Positions 11,116 to 22,393 are shown, counted from the stretch's first letter. The stretch: DNA of 64,000 bases from Emergomyces orientalis (GCA_002110485.1 MOWL01000053.1:48297-112296), one strand, 5' to 3'. The notes: generated by a model from the letters alone, not told the origin. Numbers and translations are program-made.

Positions 11116-11533
11116 TGTGTGTGGGGGGGAAATCGCATGTATCAGATCAACGCGAGACGGGAAAAGAGAGTGAAGGAACAGCTGGAGGAGCGGAGGAAAA
11201 GTGAGGCAAGGACACATATAACATAGGCGGGTTCGATGGTGCTGCCAATGCCGCAGAGGCCTTGGTCGAACGGCGGCGACCAAAATCAGCGCGATTGGAC
11301 AGGTGGGGGCGGTGCAGTGACGCAGAGGCAGTGGGTCAGGGATACCACACCGAAGTCGAGGACGGGGGGCTGTGAAAGAGAAGGAAAGGAATTCGATGGA
11401 TGAAAGGAGGGAGGAAAGGGAAATAAGGACGCAGGAGTGCGTGTGCGAGGGAGGCAGTCAGGGCAGCTTTATATAGTCGTGAGCGATGACGTCGGAGAGT
11501 CGACGGGCCGCCCCGGTCAGCACCATGCCCGAA

Positions 11534-11626
11534 CGGGGCGGCGCCAAACCGCATGGGACCGCGCCAGACCGGATCGGGCCGGGACCGCCGTTTCCGGCCC
11601 TGGACTCGCCGTCGCAAAGAATACTA
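11534..11626 (+). other. GC-rich element terminus 1 with subterminal motifs
   Basis: The last 90 bp of the Myb module are very GC-rich and end abruptly in GCCGTCGCAA next to AT-rich DNA. They contain two copies of a 15-bp motif, GGnCsGCGCyArACC (about 11536-11550 and 11555-11570). The same motif occurs at the equivalent distance from the end in the terminus at 55071 and, inverted, in the terminus at 13056. This pattern suggests a transposon end with recombinase-binding sites; no binding is shown by sequence alone. Confidence 0.6.
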
Positions 11627-12265
11627 GATAGCTCTTAATAAATGTAATTTATTAAGTCACACAGATGAGTATGCAAATGAAGAATCAACAGACTAAATCT
11701 GTACTATTTTCTTATATAATAATATATATATATACAAGTATGTATATATATTACTTGCAGGGACCAAGCTATTTTTTTAAACACTGATATTTCCACTTTT
11801 TCTTGTTCCGTTTTGTAGAGAGGGTAGGTTCTGGGGAATTTCTGATTGAAGGATAGGTCACGTGTGATCTGTGCTGAGGTATTTTTTTGTCACTTTTCTG
11901 CCGGGCGAGGTAGGGCAGTACAGGGAAAAGACTTGGCACTGGTGCAAAGAAACATGAAAATCAATCAGAGTTTTCATGCAGATTTTGACAATGAATTGTT
12001 CAGAAAGAGATGGTCGGAATGAATTCAAAATTGAGACAGTTGTAATATCTGATTTGTTCTAGCTTCTATCAAAATTCTATGTAAATTGGGCCGAAACTGA
12101 TGATGTTATGTGATGAAGTGTGATTTTCTTTTCTCTTAGAGATTGCAAACACATTTTCCTCAATAACTTCATCAACTCGTGCTTAATTTTAATAAAAAGT
12201 GAATAAATTGCTTTCTCAAACAAGAGCTTTCAAATGGATGTCTTTTCATCTTCTAATTCAAAGAA
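11627..12265. other. AT-rich island, no gene
   Basis: The base composition shifts sharply to AT-rich just after the GC-rich terminus. There is a short TA dinucleotide tract near 11715-11750. I see no gene. The 3' part may be the 5' region of the LINE remnant that follows. Confidence 0.55.
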
Positions 12266-13055
12266 TTGAGCTGGTTCGGGGGAAAGCGTTTTGATCTCGT
12301 GCAAATTGATGCAGTACAGAAATATATAATTTCACATTCTAGTTATTACTGTCTTCTATCTGAAAACAAAAACATTAGAGTCAGAGTTGTAATTTATGCA
12401 AGAAAGAAATCAAGATTTCAAATTAATTTGAGAAATGATTTAATCTCTGACTCTGATATTTTAATAGAAGATATTATAGATACATATAATGAATTTGAAA
12501 CAATTCAAATTATAAATATATATAATGAAAAATCTCTTGAAGAAAACAACAATAACTGAACAATTAATAGAGATTTTATGAATTAAACTTCTGCAAAAAA
12601 CTCTATAATTGCAGGTGATTTCAATGCTCATCATATTTTATGAAATTCTGAATGCAGACAATCAATAAGAGCAGAGAAACTTGTTGAATACTTTCTAGTT
12701 AATAAACTTCATATAATTAATGAAACTGATAGACAAACTTTCTTTAGAAATAATATACAGAATCATTCAATAATTGATTTAACATTAATATCAAACAATT
12801 TAATGAAAAATAAACTATTTGAATGATATATTAATGAAAAAGAAACATCAGATTCATATCATGAATTTATTCAATTTAATATTATATTAGATAAAGAGAA
12901 TATGATTGAAAATTCTCTACTATTTAATTAATATAACTTTGAAAAAGCAGATTGAAATGAAGTTGAGAAAAGTTGAGATATTAAAAGAGAAAAAGAAAAA
13001 TGAACTGATTTGAAATAAAGATTAGAAAATTACAGATTAAATACTCCATTAAATG
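12266..13055 (+). pseudogene. LINE endonuclease fragment, TGA at Trp positions
   Basis: Frame 12266 encodes an apurinic-type endonuclease domain of a non-LTR retrotransposon. Residues R-V-V-I-Y, I-I-N-I-Y-N-E, A-G-D-F-N-A-H-H, I-I-D-L-T-L-I-S and a final D-S-Y-H-E-F appear in the family order. The frame is interrupted by six TGA codons (12557, 12641, 12824, 12953, 12974, 13001), each where the family tends to have Trp, for example before N-S-E in the G-D-F-N-A-H-H...W-N-S motif. It also has three TAA codons, so it is not intact. DNA is about 75-80% A+T by eye. The 3' end is cut at 13055, where the GC-rich terminus of the recombinase locus begins. No reverse transcriptase part is present here. 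Confidence 0.75.
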
Positions 13056-13113
13056 ATGTGACGGCAGGCGGGCGGCCGAAAGAACCTGGTCCGGCGGCCG
13101 TTTTGCGCCGTCC
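13056..13113 (+). other. GC-rich element terminus 2 (left end beside captain gene)
   Basis: AT-rich LINE DNA changes to GC-rich DNA at GTGACGGCAGGCGGGCGGCC. The motif CGTTTTGCGCCGTCC at 13099-13113 is the inverse of the subterminal motif in the termini at 11626 and 55071. It lies at the same spacing (about 43-57 nt) from the end. GACGGC at the tip is also shared. This is the expected position of a Starship 5' end, about 0.5 kb before the captain-like gene. Confidence 0.6.
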
Positions 13114-13542
13114 ACTCGCCAGGCCGTGCCGCCACGCACCCTTCCTCCAACATGCACGCATCCAATCAGAGCGATGGCCGTGCTGCACCACCGCGAGACG
13201 CTCCGCTGCTGCCAGCCCGTTCTCGTTCATCCCACCCCGTTCCCTCACACCACCAAGCCAGAGGCCACGCTTTTTTTCGTGCCGGGCGACTCAAAATGGA
13301 TTGCTTCCCCTCTGCCAGTCCCCATCTCCCCTCCAGGGGAGAGAGGCGGCCCTCTACTCTTCTCACCTCACTCCAGATGCGTCCGCGAGTCCCATCAGTT
13401 AAATTCTTCCAGTCCGTCGTCGTTCCCATTTCACAGCATCATCCTTCCTATCATCCTTCCCCTGTTCTGCGTTCTATCCTCGCCAGTCCACACTCCGATC
13501 CCTCAGCGTGTCGGCGGAGCTCCCTTTTGCCTGACTTCCAGC

Positions 13543-16351
13543 ATGCCTGCTTCCCATGAGGCCGACGGTTGCGGGCTCTCCAACGACGAGTCGGACTACG
13601 CCGAAGATGTGTTTTCGGAACACAGCGACAACAATACCGAGGGGACCGAGGGAACCGACAGCGAGGACAGCGAGGACAGCGATGACAGCGATGACAGTGA
13701 TGAAGAGATCTCAGAAGATGACAAGCTTCCTCCTCCTGAACATTATGAGGCCGAGGAGACTACTCTCGATGTCAAACGACTCCGGCAGCGCCGCTTGAAG
13801 AAAACCACGGTTGATAACATGGATAGAGTCCGAGACCACTGGCACCGGTGAGTGTGATGTCAAGCGTGGCCCAAACCAACCCGCTAACCGTGGAGGCTCT
13901 CAGATACTGTGAATACATGAGGAGGGATGTGCTCGACGCCCACTGGACCCTCTCGATCCAATCCCTTAAAGGGTTCCTCAGCTGGGCCTGCGACCAGCGT
14001 CGCGGCAAAGGGGGAAGAAGGCGGCCTGGGATCCAAGTCGTCAGCTCCCTGGAAACCTTCTGGAAGCAATTCTCCCAGATCCATAAGCAAGACACGGGTG
14101 ACAGCATCGATCCTCTGATCATGGCACAAGCACAGGATGTAATGTGGCTCCTACCCTGGTATCTGATCCTCTCCTTTTTTGATATCTCCGTCTAAACTAT
14201 TGCGGCAGGTGATCGAGCTCATCGCCGACGAGAAGAAGCTCAGCCGTGAGAAGAGGCCGGGGGAGCCCATGTACGTCGATGATCTGGCGGAGTACCTCCG
14301 GGTGCTTCTCGTCACGAACGAGATGGAGTTTCTGGTCGGCTGGCTGCGCGTCGAGCTGATCCTCTTCTGCCAGGTCGCGGGCGTCACGGGCAATCGGCCG
14401 GATGCCCTGACCCAGCTTCGGTATCGGGATCTGGAGCTCACGCTGGTCCGGGACCCCCACTCCAGCGCACCGCGTCTGTGCGTCGGGCTGACCGCCCACT
14501 TCACCAAGACCTTCCTGGGCATGAAGGACGCGTAAGTTTTCCCTCCACGCACGCTCCATGGCCGTCTTCTTTCTTCGCGAGCCGACTAACACCCCCCGTC
14601 CAGGAACACTTTTTGGCTTCCGGAGATCATCTACGACCCAACTCTGGTGCTCAGTCCTCATGTCTTCCTTCTGGGGATGCTGTTCCACATCCGGGCATTC
14701 AAGTCACCAGGCATCAGACGCCCCGAGGATCTCTACAGCCTGGGCGTCCTGAATGGACTCAACCAGCAGGAACTGCCGCTGCGGGATGATCTGGCGGATC
14801 TGTTCGTCTTCTGCTCGGCCGTCCGCGAAGGAGGTGGCGTCCGGATTGCGCATGAGACCCGGTTGACCACAGCGTCGGTGCGGGCTCGGATGAAAAAGGG
14901 CGGCGAGATCACGGGCTTCCAGCAGGTCACGAAGCCGTATGTCCTCCGTGATGCAGCGGCGAAGGGTTTTAACAAGAGCCGTGAGTGCTCATTTGTCTTT
15001 CCCTCCCCTTCTCTCCTCGAGAGTGAGCATACCTGCTGATGATGGCGTTGTCGAAACAGCGGACGTGAGCGATTCTCTCCAGAACCTGATGCTCCAGCAC
15101 GCCAGCATCGATACGTTCCTCAAACACTATCTGGACCGAAACATCACCGCTGATGTCCTCAGCATCTACCGTGGCCTCGAGCCGCAGAAGGCGCTAATGA
15201 GGATGGTGTGCTCGATGAGCCGGTCCATCGACCCTCGCCGACCGTGGAAGCTGACGCCCGAGCAGTCGAGATCGGTAAACCACCAGCCACACATCCTGAA
15301 GATCGCTCGAACAGTCGCACACCTGAAGAAGCGCCGTGACTCTACCGCAAGCTGGCACCAGGGCCGGATGGGACAGAGGTACCGGCGAAAGGCCGAGAAA
15401 GACCGGCGATGGGAAGAGAAATACAGGAGCCGGGTCGAGAAGCACGAGAGGCGAGATGAGAGATATCACAAGGCCATTCACTGGCTCCACAACAAGAAGC
15501 AACGCGCGAGGATCGAGCTGAAGCGTAAGATCCTAGAGCGATACCGGCAGGAACAACCTGTGGTCGACAGCGAGCGGCAACTCTCTGGAAAGGTCGTCGA
15601 TGAGGACGTGAGAAGTGAACTGGAACGGTCTGGGTACATGACGCCCGAACAGATGATCATGATCGACGCCGTTCTAACGCTGCCGCCAAAGACCCCGGAG
15701 GAGGAACTGCAACGACGGATCACGGCCATCCACGCTGTCAGTGCATACTGCGGTGCTGAAGAGGGGCCGCTCTGCCACCGACGTAGTCGTTGCTCCAGCT
15801 CCAGGCCGACCACCGTGAAACCAACGGCCGTCAAGGCGGAAGTGATGGCCCAGCCATCATCCAACATGCTTCTTGAGTCGGCCGTTCGAGCGGTCCGGAC
15901 GGAACGACGACCCAAAATATGCTTTCTCTGTTTGCAGAACACCAAACTCTTGCTGGCAGACCGAGTCTATTCATTCCGTTTACCAGGGGACCTGACCAAA
16001 CATTTTCAGAGGCGGCATCTGAAGAAGTTCCAGCCGATGGACTGCAAAATCTGCAACGTGAGGCTGAGAACCCTGAAAGATCTTTTGCTCCATGCAGAAA
16101 CTGCACACGGAACCGTTACACGTTCGCCCAAATATAGGATGCTCGCACAGCCCGGTGAACCCAGTGCCCCGAGTGACTGCCTGCCACCGAACTCCCAACC
16201 ATCTTGGTTTCCAGCTGGCCACCAGTGCGAGGAGGCCAATCATCAAGATGGGAGTTTCACGCGTGCCTGGAAGCCCCCACTTGTCTCACAGCTTATTCAC
16301 AATTTCTCACATTCTCATCTGCCTTTCCGTTTCCCTTTCGCATTTGATTAG
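13543..16351 (+). CDS. DUF3435 tyrosine recombinase (Starship captain-like) with C2H2 fingers, 843 aa
   Basis: Five exons join in frame: 13543-13847, 13904-14138, 14209-14531, 14604-14980, 15060-16351. Introns are 56-79 nt, and the sum of 2532 nt gives 844 codons. Residues 1-100 are an acidic Ser/Asp/Glu-rich leader. The DUF3435 core follows with candidate catalytic residues of a tyrosine recombinase: Arg in T-G-N-R-P-D-A-L, Lys in H-F-T-K-T-F-L, Tyr-x2-Arg in P-Y-V-L-R-D, and the nucleophile Tyr in F-L-K-H-Y-L-D. A basic coiled stretch comes next. Two C2H2 fingers near the C-terminus (C-F-L-C...H-x4-H and C-K-I-C...H-x4-H) should bind DNA. DUF3435 proteins include the captains that mobilise Starships as the first, inward-facing gene. 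Position 0.5 kb from a sharp GC-rich edge fits that role. Not all DUF3435 proteins are captains. Confidence 0.85.
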
Positions 16352-17041
16352 GATAAAATACCCACAGGCCGGCATTTGCTCTATTTGAATACAATTGTTT
16401 TAGATTAATAGATATGTTTTACAGCCCTCGGTCAAGCTAAGGTGATGTTTTCTATTCAATAAATTTTCAATTTGTTTGCTCTGCCCTTTACTACTACAAT
16501 GCAAGGGCAGCGTAGGGTGTCGATGTGTGCCTGTCAAAAAGTGCGCCTCTTATATTTTATGTCGTTTTTCAATATTCTCTCTTGTTCGTTTTTTGTGTTC
16601 TTTGTATCCTCAGAGCCAAGAGAGACTGTTATTTGTTGATTCAAAGACAAGTCCTGGAATACAAAACTTCAGCATCAGTTGGTATTGGTTGGTAGTCACT
16701 TTTCCATTTTAGAATGATGCAGTGACATATAACTCATAATATCATCTTATTGCTTTCTAATCAAATGATTATTGTAAATTATTGCTCGCTCCAGGGAAAC
16801 TACTTGTTTGGGGAAGCTCCTGTCCCGGGACAAAAAGTGGCCTGCAAGTGACTAGGATGTAAAGATCAAAAATGTGGAAAGACAGGAATTCAAAAATATA
16901 AATCGTGAAAAAAAAACAAAACAAAAAGGTTCTAAATAAAACATGGTGCCTAAAATAGCCGCTGGAGAATCACTGATTACAGCACTACAGTTGGTTAATC
17001 TTGCAGTGGAGCTAGTGATAACCCTCCAATCATGACCATCT
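16352..17041. other. AT-rich stretch, no gene
   Basis: About 690 bp of moderately AT-rich DNA follow the recombinase gene. The only open frames (such as 16476-16712) are short and featureless. Confidence 0.55.
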
Positions 17042-17930
17042 TTGTCACGCCTTGGCGTCCTTCTGGTCCGGACCGCGAAGGTCGCGAAGAAAGGGAAGGA
17101 AGATGCTAGAAAACATCAAAAGCGAGATAGATCAGTTACCACTGACTGCAGTGACTCGATCAATGTTGAGAAGTGTGGTAAACAACAGAGAACAGCCAAA
17201 TGTGAAGCTCCGAAACAAGGATGCAACGTGGATCAACTTTAATTTGACAACACACCAGTATGCCACCCAACCAAAAGCGCAGAAACCGACACACAAGTGG
17301 AAGAAAACCGACTCTCTCACGGCCTTTCAGCTAAATGACACCCCAAACATTGAATTCACAGGCAACAGCGATGGACGCTCGAACAAACTTGACAAAATTG
17401 CATGACTTGTAATCAAGCTGAAAGGAATAATTGCACAACAAGGCCAGGCTGTGCAGACTCAAAACATGCTGTGAAGAGTTAAAAGCGGACCAGAAAGAGT
17501 TAATCAGCCAAAACTCGAGCCTTAAAGATGAGATAACTACTTTGAGAACCCAGGTGACACATAGACCGGATCAATGATCTTGGGCATCAATTACCTTCAA
17601 CAGCGGAACGAATGGCGAATCCTCAACCCCTCCACCTGCTCCAACGCCCGCGTCCACAAAAGTCGACAGGAATGACCCCCCGCTCTGCATCCGTATCAGT
17701 GCGGCACAGGCTCCCCCCCCCCCCCCCCCCCCCCCCCCCATGGACTATGGAGGCGGAAGAAAAAGCTGCTGCTGAGCAAGTATATCAGGAGCGACTCGCA
17801 AGAGAGTCAGCGGAGTGGTACAACTGCAGCCAGGGAAAGCAGATTGAACGACACGGTTGGAAGAGTCGGCCTCCCAATTACAGCAAGGCATATCACATTG
17901 TCAATTAGAGTAGATCCTCCCTACACATAG
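17042..17930 (+). pseudogene. Decayed LINE ORF1 (Gag-like) remnant
   Basis: The frame from 17052 reads through a basic N-terminal part, a Leu/Gln coiled-coil segment (L-K-G-I-I-A-Q-Q-G-Q then L-K-D-E-I-T-T-L-R), and a Ser/Pro/Thr-rich linker. Next comes a segment with C-I-R-I-S and a coiled stretch. This is the order seen in ORF1 of fungal Tad/I-type LINEs. Stops and at least one frame change break it, and no zinc knuckles remain. A poly(C) run of about 27 bases sits inside the Pro-rich linker. The assignment rests on domain order and composition only. Confidence 0.45.
17713..17739 (+). repeat. Poly(C) homopolymer, about 27 bases
   Basis: An uninterrupted C run within the LINE ORF1-like remnant encodes poly-Pro in one frame. 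On the other strand it is poly(G). Its exact length is likely to vary and to be error-prone in sequencing. Confidence 0.9.
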
Positions 17931-18129
17931 AAATCTCCTCAAACAAAGATTCCATGAAGACTCCTAAATAATCAACAAACATAGAAGGCCAAGATGAAAA
18001 GGGGGCAGGCCAGACAGAGCGACAAAGACCCCAGCAAGGCTTGGTTTGGCTCTGACTAAGCAATTAACATGCCTCCTACTCTTCCGCCTCTTTCCACCAC
18101 CCATGAATTTTCATCAGAAAGATTTCTAC

Positions 18130-18712
18130 CTAGTAGCTCTTGATAACACCAGTGATAACCTGACGACATGTTCCGCAGGTTGCGCCAATGGGGGGAAGGC
18201 ACTCTGGGCAATACCAATGTCCACACAGAAGGGTCCTCCACCCTGATGGGATGGTATAACAGATCTGACATTGACATTGATGCTTCAGCTCACGGACTTT
18301 GGTCTCAAGCTCGTTGATCAGCTCGTCCTTTCTGGTCATTTCTGCACGCAGATGCTGCACTTCTTCTTTCAGTGCTTTTCTCTTCGCATGCTTCACCTTG
18401 AAAATGTCAAGAATTCCTTGATTCGCGGTTTCCTATCTCAATATCAGCAAAGAGTCCCACCATGAGCCACACGAGGAAGAGTCTTACCAAAACCGTGTCC
18501 AAGTTGGGTATTTTACGTTTTTTCGGTGGCTTCAACAGTTCGGAGGGTGCTGGGTCATCAAATAGCGCCTCATACACCGAATAACTGTAGTCTGTGCGGG
18601 GTCTCTTCCTTCGCAAATTTCGCGCTGGGGACTGGTGTTCATCCATCTCCGCATCTGAACTGATGATGATAGTGTCATGAAGCCCGTCGCGAGGACTATC
18701 AGTTGACGCCAT
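18130..18712 (-). CDS. RING-finger protein, two exons, 175 aa
   Basis: Exon 1 is 18712-18488 and exon 2 is 18432-18130. The 55-nt intron has GTAAGA...GATAG ends and phase 0. The N-terminal part is acidic, then basic, with a nuclear-type Lys/Arg cluster. A coiled coil (about 85-130) leads into a C-terminal RING: Cys-Gln-Cys-Gln-Ile-Cys, Leu-Cys-Gly-His, Cys-Pro-Glu-Cys, Cys-Gly-Thr-Cys. All the usual zinc ligands seem present for a C3HC4 RING. The predicted role is an E3 ubiquitin ligase or an interaction module, with unknown partner. The gene is intact and has no close neighbour in the same orientation. Confidence 0.8.
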
Positions 18713-19041
18713 GATTAAAAAATGGGTTTGCCTGGGAAATGCCGCTCACGAGAAACGGCTCGTGATGCAAGGAGGTGATTTCAGATGTGAGGCTGTAGTT
18801 AAACAAAGAGAGCACCAGTGGGGGAAAATAGGTTCTTTATGTTAGCTCGGTTGTCTTTGGGTACGCAAAGCCTCTCGGCGAGGTTCAGTCTCGGGGCGTT
18901 GTAGGATGGGAAGTGGAAAAGGAATTGAAAGAAAGATGGATCCAAGGCGGGAGGGAGTCCATATATATACCCAGAACCGGGGAAGCAGTCACGCGAGCTC
19001 AGGCTGTGCTGTCTCATCCGAACATGTGCAGGGGAATTAGG

Positions 19042-19221
19042 GAGAGAAGTGTCCCGAGGGAGAGAAGCGTCCCCAGGGTGAGAAGCGTCCCCAGGGTGAG
19101 AAGCGTCCCCAGGGTGAGAAGCGTCCCCAGGGTGAGAAGCGTCCCCAGGGTGAGAAGCGTCCCCAGGGTGAGAAGCGTCCCCAGGGTGAGAAGCGTCCCC
19201 AGGGTGAGAAGCGTCCCCAGG
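19042..19221. repeat. Minisatellite, ten 18-bp units
   Basis: Ten head-to-tail 18-bp units of the form GTGAGAAGCGTCCCCAGG occupy 180 bp. The first two units diverge and the inner eight are perfect. The period is a multiple of three, so all frames stay open on both strands, and the flanking ORFs (18913-19509 plus, 19014-19370 minus) are a by-product. Perfect inner units imply recent unit amplification. Confidence 0.95.
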
Positions 19222-19842
19222 GAGAGCAGGGGACCCCGAGAGCAGTGCCTAAGGAAGGCAGATATGCAACCGTGCGCAAAAAGGATCGTAGAAACAATTG
19301 GCTCGCGCCCCAAGACAAGGGCGGCGAGTAAGTGTAATGTATCCCATCCATTCAGTTTGGTCTGGGCCACAATCTTGATACGCTTACTGAGAATGGCATT
19401 CGCTGCTCTATTTTGTTCAAGATGGCGGAGAAGTCTGAGGGTCCTTTGGCCGTGGTTACCGTACCGCGCCCTTGATCAACTAATTAAACTCTATTTGGAG
19501 GCAGTATGAGCTCCCGTCCTAGGACTTTGGTTTCTTAAACCGCCTTAGTCTATCAACCCCTTCGAAAGCCTGCTAAAACCCAGTTGACTTTGAGAAACTC
19601 GGGATCGTGTGGTCGAGTTTGACGCGAGTTGAAATAGTGAGAGCCACAGTTTCGGATCGCAAAACGTGACCCAAGCATACAAGCGCTGAAGCAAAAGAAT
19701 GATCACTTCAAATGATGATCAACAGAAGGACACTTTTACAAAGTGTCTTTTTAACTCAATGAAGACCACGCTGTTTCTGGATTAGAAAGCAAAATAACAA
19801 AGAGAATGAAGATGCTTCAATTGTTACAAAACAAATCTAAGT
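19222..19842. other. Intergenic, nothing recognised
   Basis: This stretch lies between the minisatellite and the inverted REase-kinase copy. I see no gene or repeat of note. Confidence 0.5.
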
Positions 19843-19844
19843 AA

Positions 19845-21590
19845 CTACTTAACCAGGGGCAAATGGGAAAGTTTTCTTCTCCCTTTGTCAGTGCTGGTAA
19901 AATCCACGTGAACTCGTTCAACGACATTCGTTATTCCAGCATCGATACAATGTCGATCATCATTCTGGCCTCGCCGGTGGAGAGAAACATTAGGGCATTG
20001 ATGGTCTAAGTCACCTCTCTGTTGCAAACCCAATAAGCATCGCTGCGTACAGTAACGTGCCGTGTGTTGGCTCTGGCCGCTCGATGGCCTAGGACCTGTT
20101 GGGCGCGCCGATGAACGCTGGCTGGGCGGGGAGGACATCACTTGACTGATGCCCCGCTTCCGGCCGTGCGCTGCTTGGTTAGAGTCGGAGTCGGAAGAAT
20201 CCATATGATCACTCAAAGGCGAGGTATCCATTGGTGCACAGGTGGCTTGAGATCGGGTAGAAACTCGATGGCCGGGTTGTAACGGAGATGATGGTAGATG
20301 TTCAGAGGGCATATATTCTGAGCTTGCATATTCTGATCCTGGAGGAGTCTGTTGCAGCTCCTCATCGGGGATTTGTGACCGTGTAAAGTTAAAACTTGTC
20401 TTCTATATATGGAGCTGGGATCTTGCAGCATTTCGCCACTTCTGGTCACGAATATCCGAGAGAAAGGACATCAGACAGAGACATAATATTCTGGCAATAG
20501 CTGTCTTTGGCTGATAAAAGACCTCAGGATTTTCTGATATCACATCCATGTTTGGTTCACAGAGATAGTAATACAGTATACTAGGGTCATCGTATGGAAC
20601 ACGAAGAAGAACGATAGCAAATCCATTGGTTATGTAGGAGTACTCCAGTCCAGCTTGAATCATGACATGATACTCCTGAACCAAAACTGAGCAAGTAAGG
20701 TGTTCCGCATTATATCTCAGCTTTTTATCCTTGTTCAGCTCATCGCTATTGGGGATTGTGTCTGACTGAACAATCTCTTCCCAGAGCTTCATTGATCGAA
20801 GACCTGATCGGAGATTTTCAATCGAGAGCTTGTGTGGCGGCTTATACTCGACTGTCGTAATCAAAGTATTGGTGGAACCGTTGATTCGATGAATACAGAA
20901 TGAATCTGGTTTGGGATTTCTTGTGCTAGATTCATCAAGCAGCTGTACATCTGACTCTTCTGATGTCTGTAGAAGATTTTCATGATTTTCAAACATGATC
21001 CCATCTTCAAGTCGGAATCTCTCTCGGGCGTCAGGTATTTTGCATAGCTCGGCTATGATATCATGGACATGATCTTCCACAGCGGTTCGCTTGTAGTGTT
21101 CCAGATCCTTTTCACTTTGTAGTTTTCGGCTAGAATACCGCCGACCAAGTCCCTCTAGCTCAAGAAGAGATGTGAATAGCCTAGGTGCGTCTTTTCCAGC
21201 TGGTTGGAGGTAAGTGGAAACTGATTCATAAATTTCTTGCAGTTGAACCGAACAACTTGATCAATGACGAAGGCTCGTCGGGCAGTACTTCCCAGTGGGA
21301 GGTGGAATACTCCCCTTCGTGGAGCGGGATGGCGTTCCAACCTGCAAAGGCTGGGAGAATGAATCATGACAACCTTTGATGAGCTCTTCGAGTGTTGTCG
21401 GCTGGCTGCGCACTTTTACCTCTACCTCTCGCTCTTCTGCCTGCATTCTCAATTCTTCTGTCTTCCTTCGCCACATTGCTTCCTGTGCTCCTTGCTCTTC
21501 TGCCTGCCTTCTCAATTCTTCTGCCTGCCTTCGTTCCGCTTCCGCTCTAAGGAAGAGAGCCTTGTAATCTGGCGAACTGCCATCGGCCAT
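19845..21590 (-). pseudogene. Truncated copy of the REase-kinase-like gene
   Basis: The ATG at 21590 opens the same coiled-coil header as the 4559 gene but with one block fewer. The frame then breaks between 21261 and 21080. The middle part (21080-20403) keeps Lys-Pro-Asp-Ser and Val-Glu-Tyr-Lys, the PD-(D/E)XK-like core. Another frame change occurs near 20400, and the Ser/Pro linker continues to about 19943. The sequence then leaves the homologous region, so the kinase-like domain is missing. With at least two frameshifts and no C-terminal domain this copy is dead. Confidence 0.8.
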
Positions 21591-22075
21591 TAGAGAGGGA
21601 TAAAAGAGTTATTATCAAAAAAATTAAAATTAAGGAATTTAGTGGCTAGAAGCGATAATCCTGAGGTGGTCGGAACAGGAGACGAGATATGCCGTGTTGC
21701 CCAAAATAACACGGATCAACGTTTACCCGCGCCAAGCTTCGGAGTGACACAGCATCAATGTTCAAGTCTTATCTATTCCGTTTTGCACAACCCCGAAGGC
21801 AGCCCGCTTTGCCGACTTATACTTGTAGTCAAAAAGTAATGGTTGATACATGTTTGGATGGGGTCGGATGCGATATTACTTTAACACGAACTTCCTCCCA
21901 GCCACTACAGTGCTGGAGATCAACCTGATGGCTTCTAGGATATATAAGAGTAGACTTATAATGTAAATGATGGGAGGATTCTCTACAATTTCTATGAATC
22001 ATGATCAAAGGGATATGGAAGCGCATCGCATATTCCAGTTCTCTGCATCTGTGACAGCGACTATCTGCAGTGGAG
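19943..22075 (-). repeat. Segmental duplication, copy B (inverted to 4057-6293)
   Basis: The reverse complement of this segment aligns nearly base for base with 4057-6293. It carries the upstream flank and most of the REase-kinase coding region, but not the kinase C-terminal part. Copy B lacks the 14-residue coiled-coil repeats of copy A and has several small indels. Confidence 0.85.
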
Positions 22076-22393
22076 TTGAAAAGTGAGGGTTCAACTTCAA
22101 AAATGTCAGGAATCATCTCTCCGCTACGAGCAAAACATCCCAATATGGACTAATAACAATAGGCACAACCTTTGGTATGATGCTGACTGTATATTATGTC
22201 CAAATTTTATTTGACTGACCGAATGACCATGATTCGAGAAAACAATTGTGGACTGGATTCCTTTCCTTGGGGACAATTAATTGAACTAATTATAGTTTCT
22301 TGGAAATGATTCATGCCTTGTGACAAAGTCTAAAGTGCATCCCATCATAAATATAAAACTTTAATAACCAAAGTAACGCCGCGACCCTGCTAT

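Larger units (their letters stand above)
8295..11626 (-). repeat. Direct duplication, copy A (Myb-RTC4 module)
   Basis: Exons 1 and 2 of the Myb-RTC4 gene plus 1.5 kb of 5' flank are repeated at 51732-55071 in the same orientation, with small indels and scattered substitutions. Homology starts at TTGTCTGTGTGG (8295 / 51732), inside the Myb domain. It ends at ACTCGCCGTCGCAA (11626 / 55071). This copy continues into the complete gene; the other does not. Confidence 0.9.

Noticed and set aside
12266..13055. Classic RIP as the cause of stops in the LINE
   Set aside because: RIP at CpA would give TAG from TGG and TAA/TAG from CAA/CAG; instead TGA prevails and many CAA codons remain. A minor part of the decay may still be RIP.
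11627..13055. One LINE split by the candidate element, with halves at 12.3-13.05 kb and 55.07-56.0 kb
   Set aside because: The first half is on the plus strand and the second on the minus strand, and the reverse transcriptase part is missing from both, so they are not simple halves of one insertion.
19042..19221. CRISPR array
   Set aside because: Units are contiguous with no spacers, and the DNA is eukaryotic.
18913..19509. 198-aa plus-strand ORF and the 118-aa and 104-aa minus-strand ORFs over the minisatellite
   Set aside because: The 18-bp unit keeps every frame open; there is no domain and no protein-like sequence outside the repeat.
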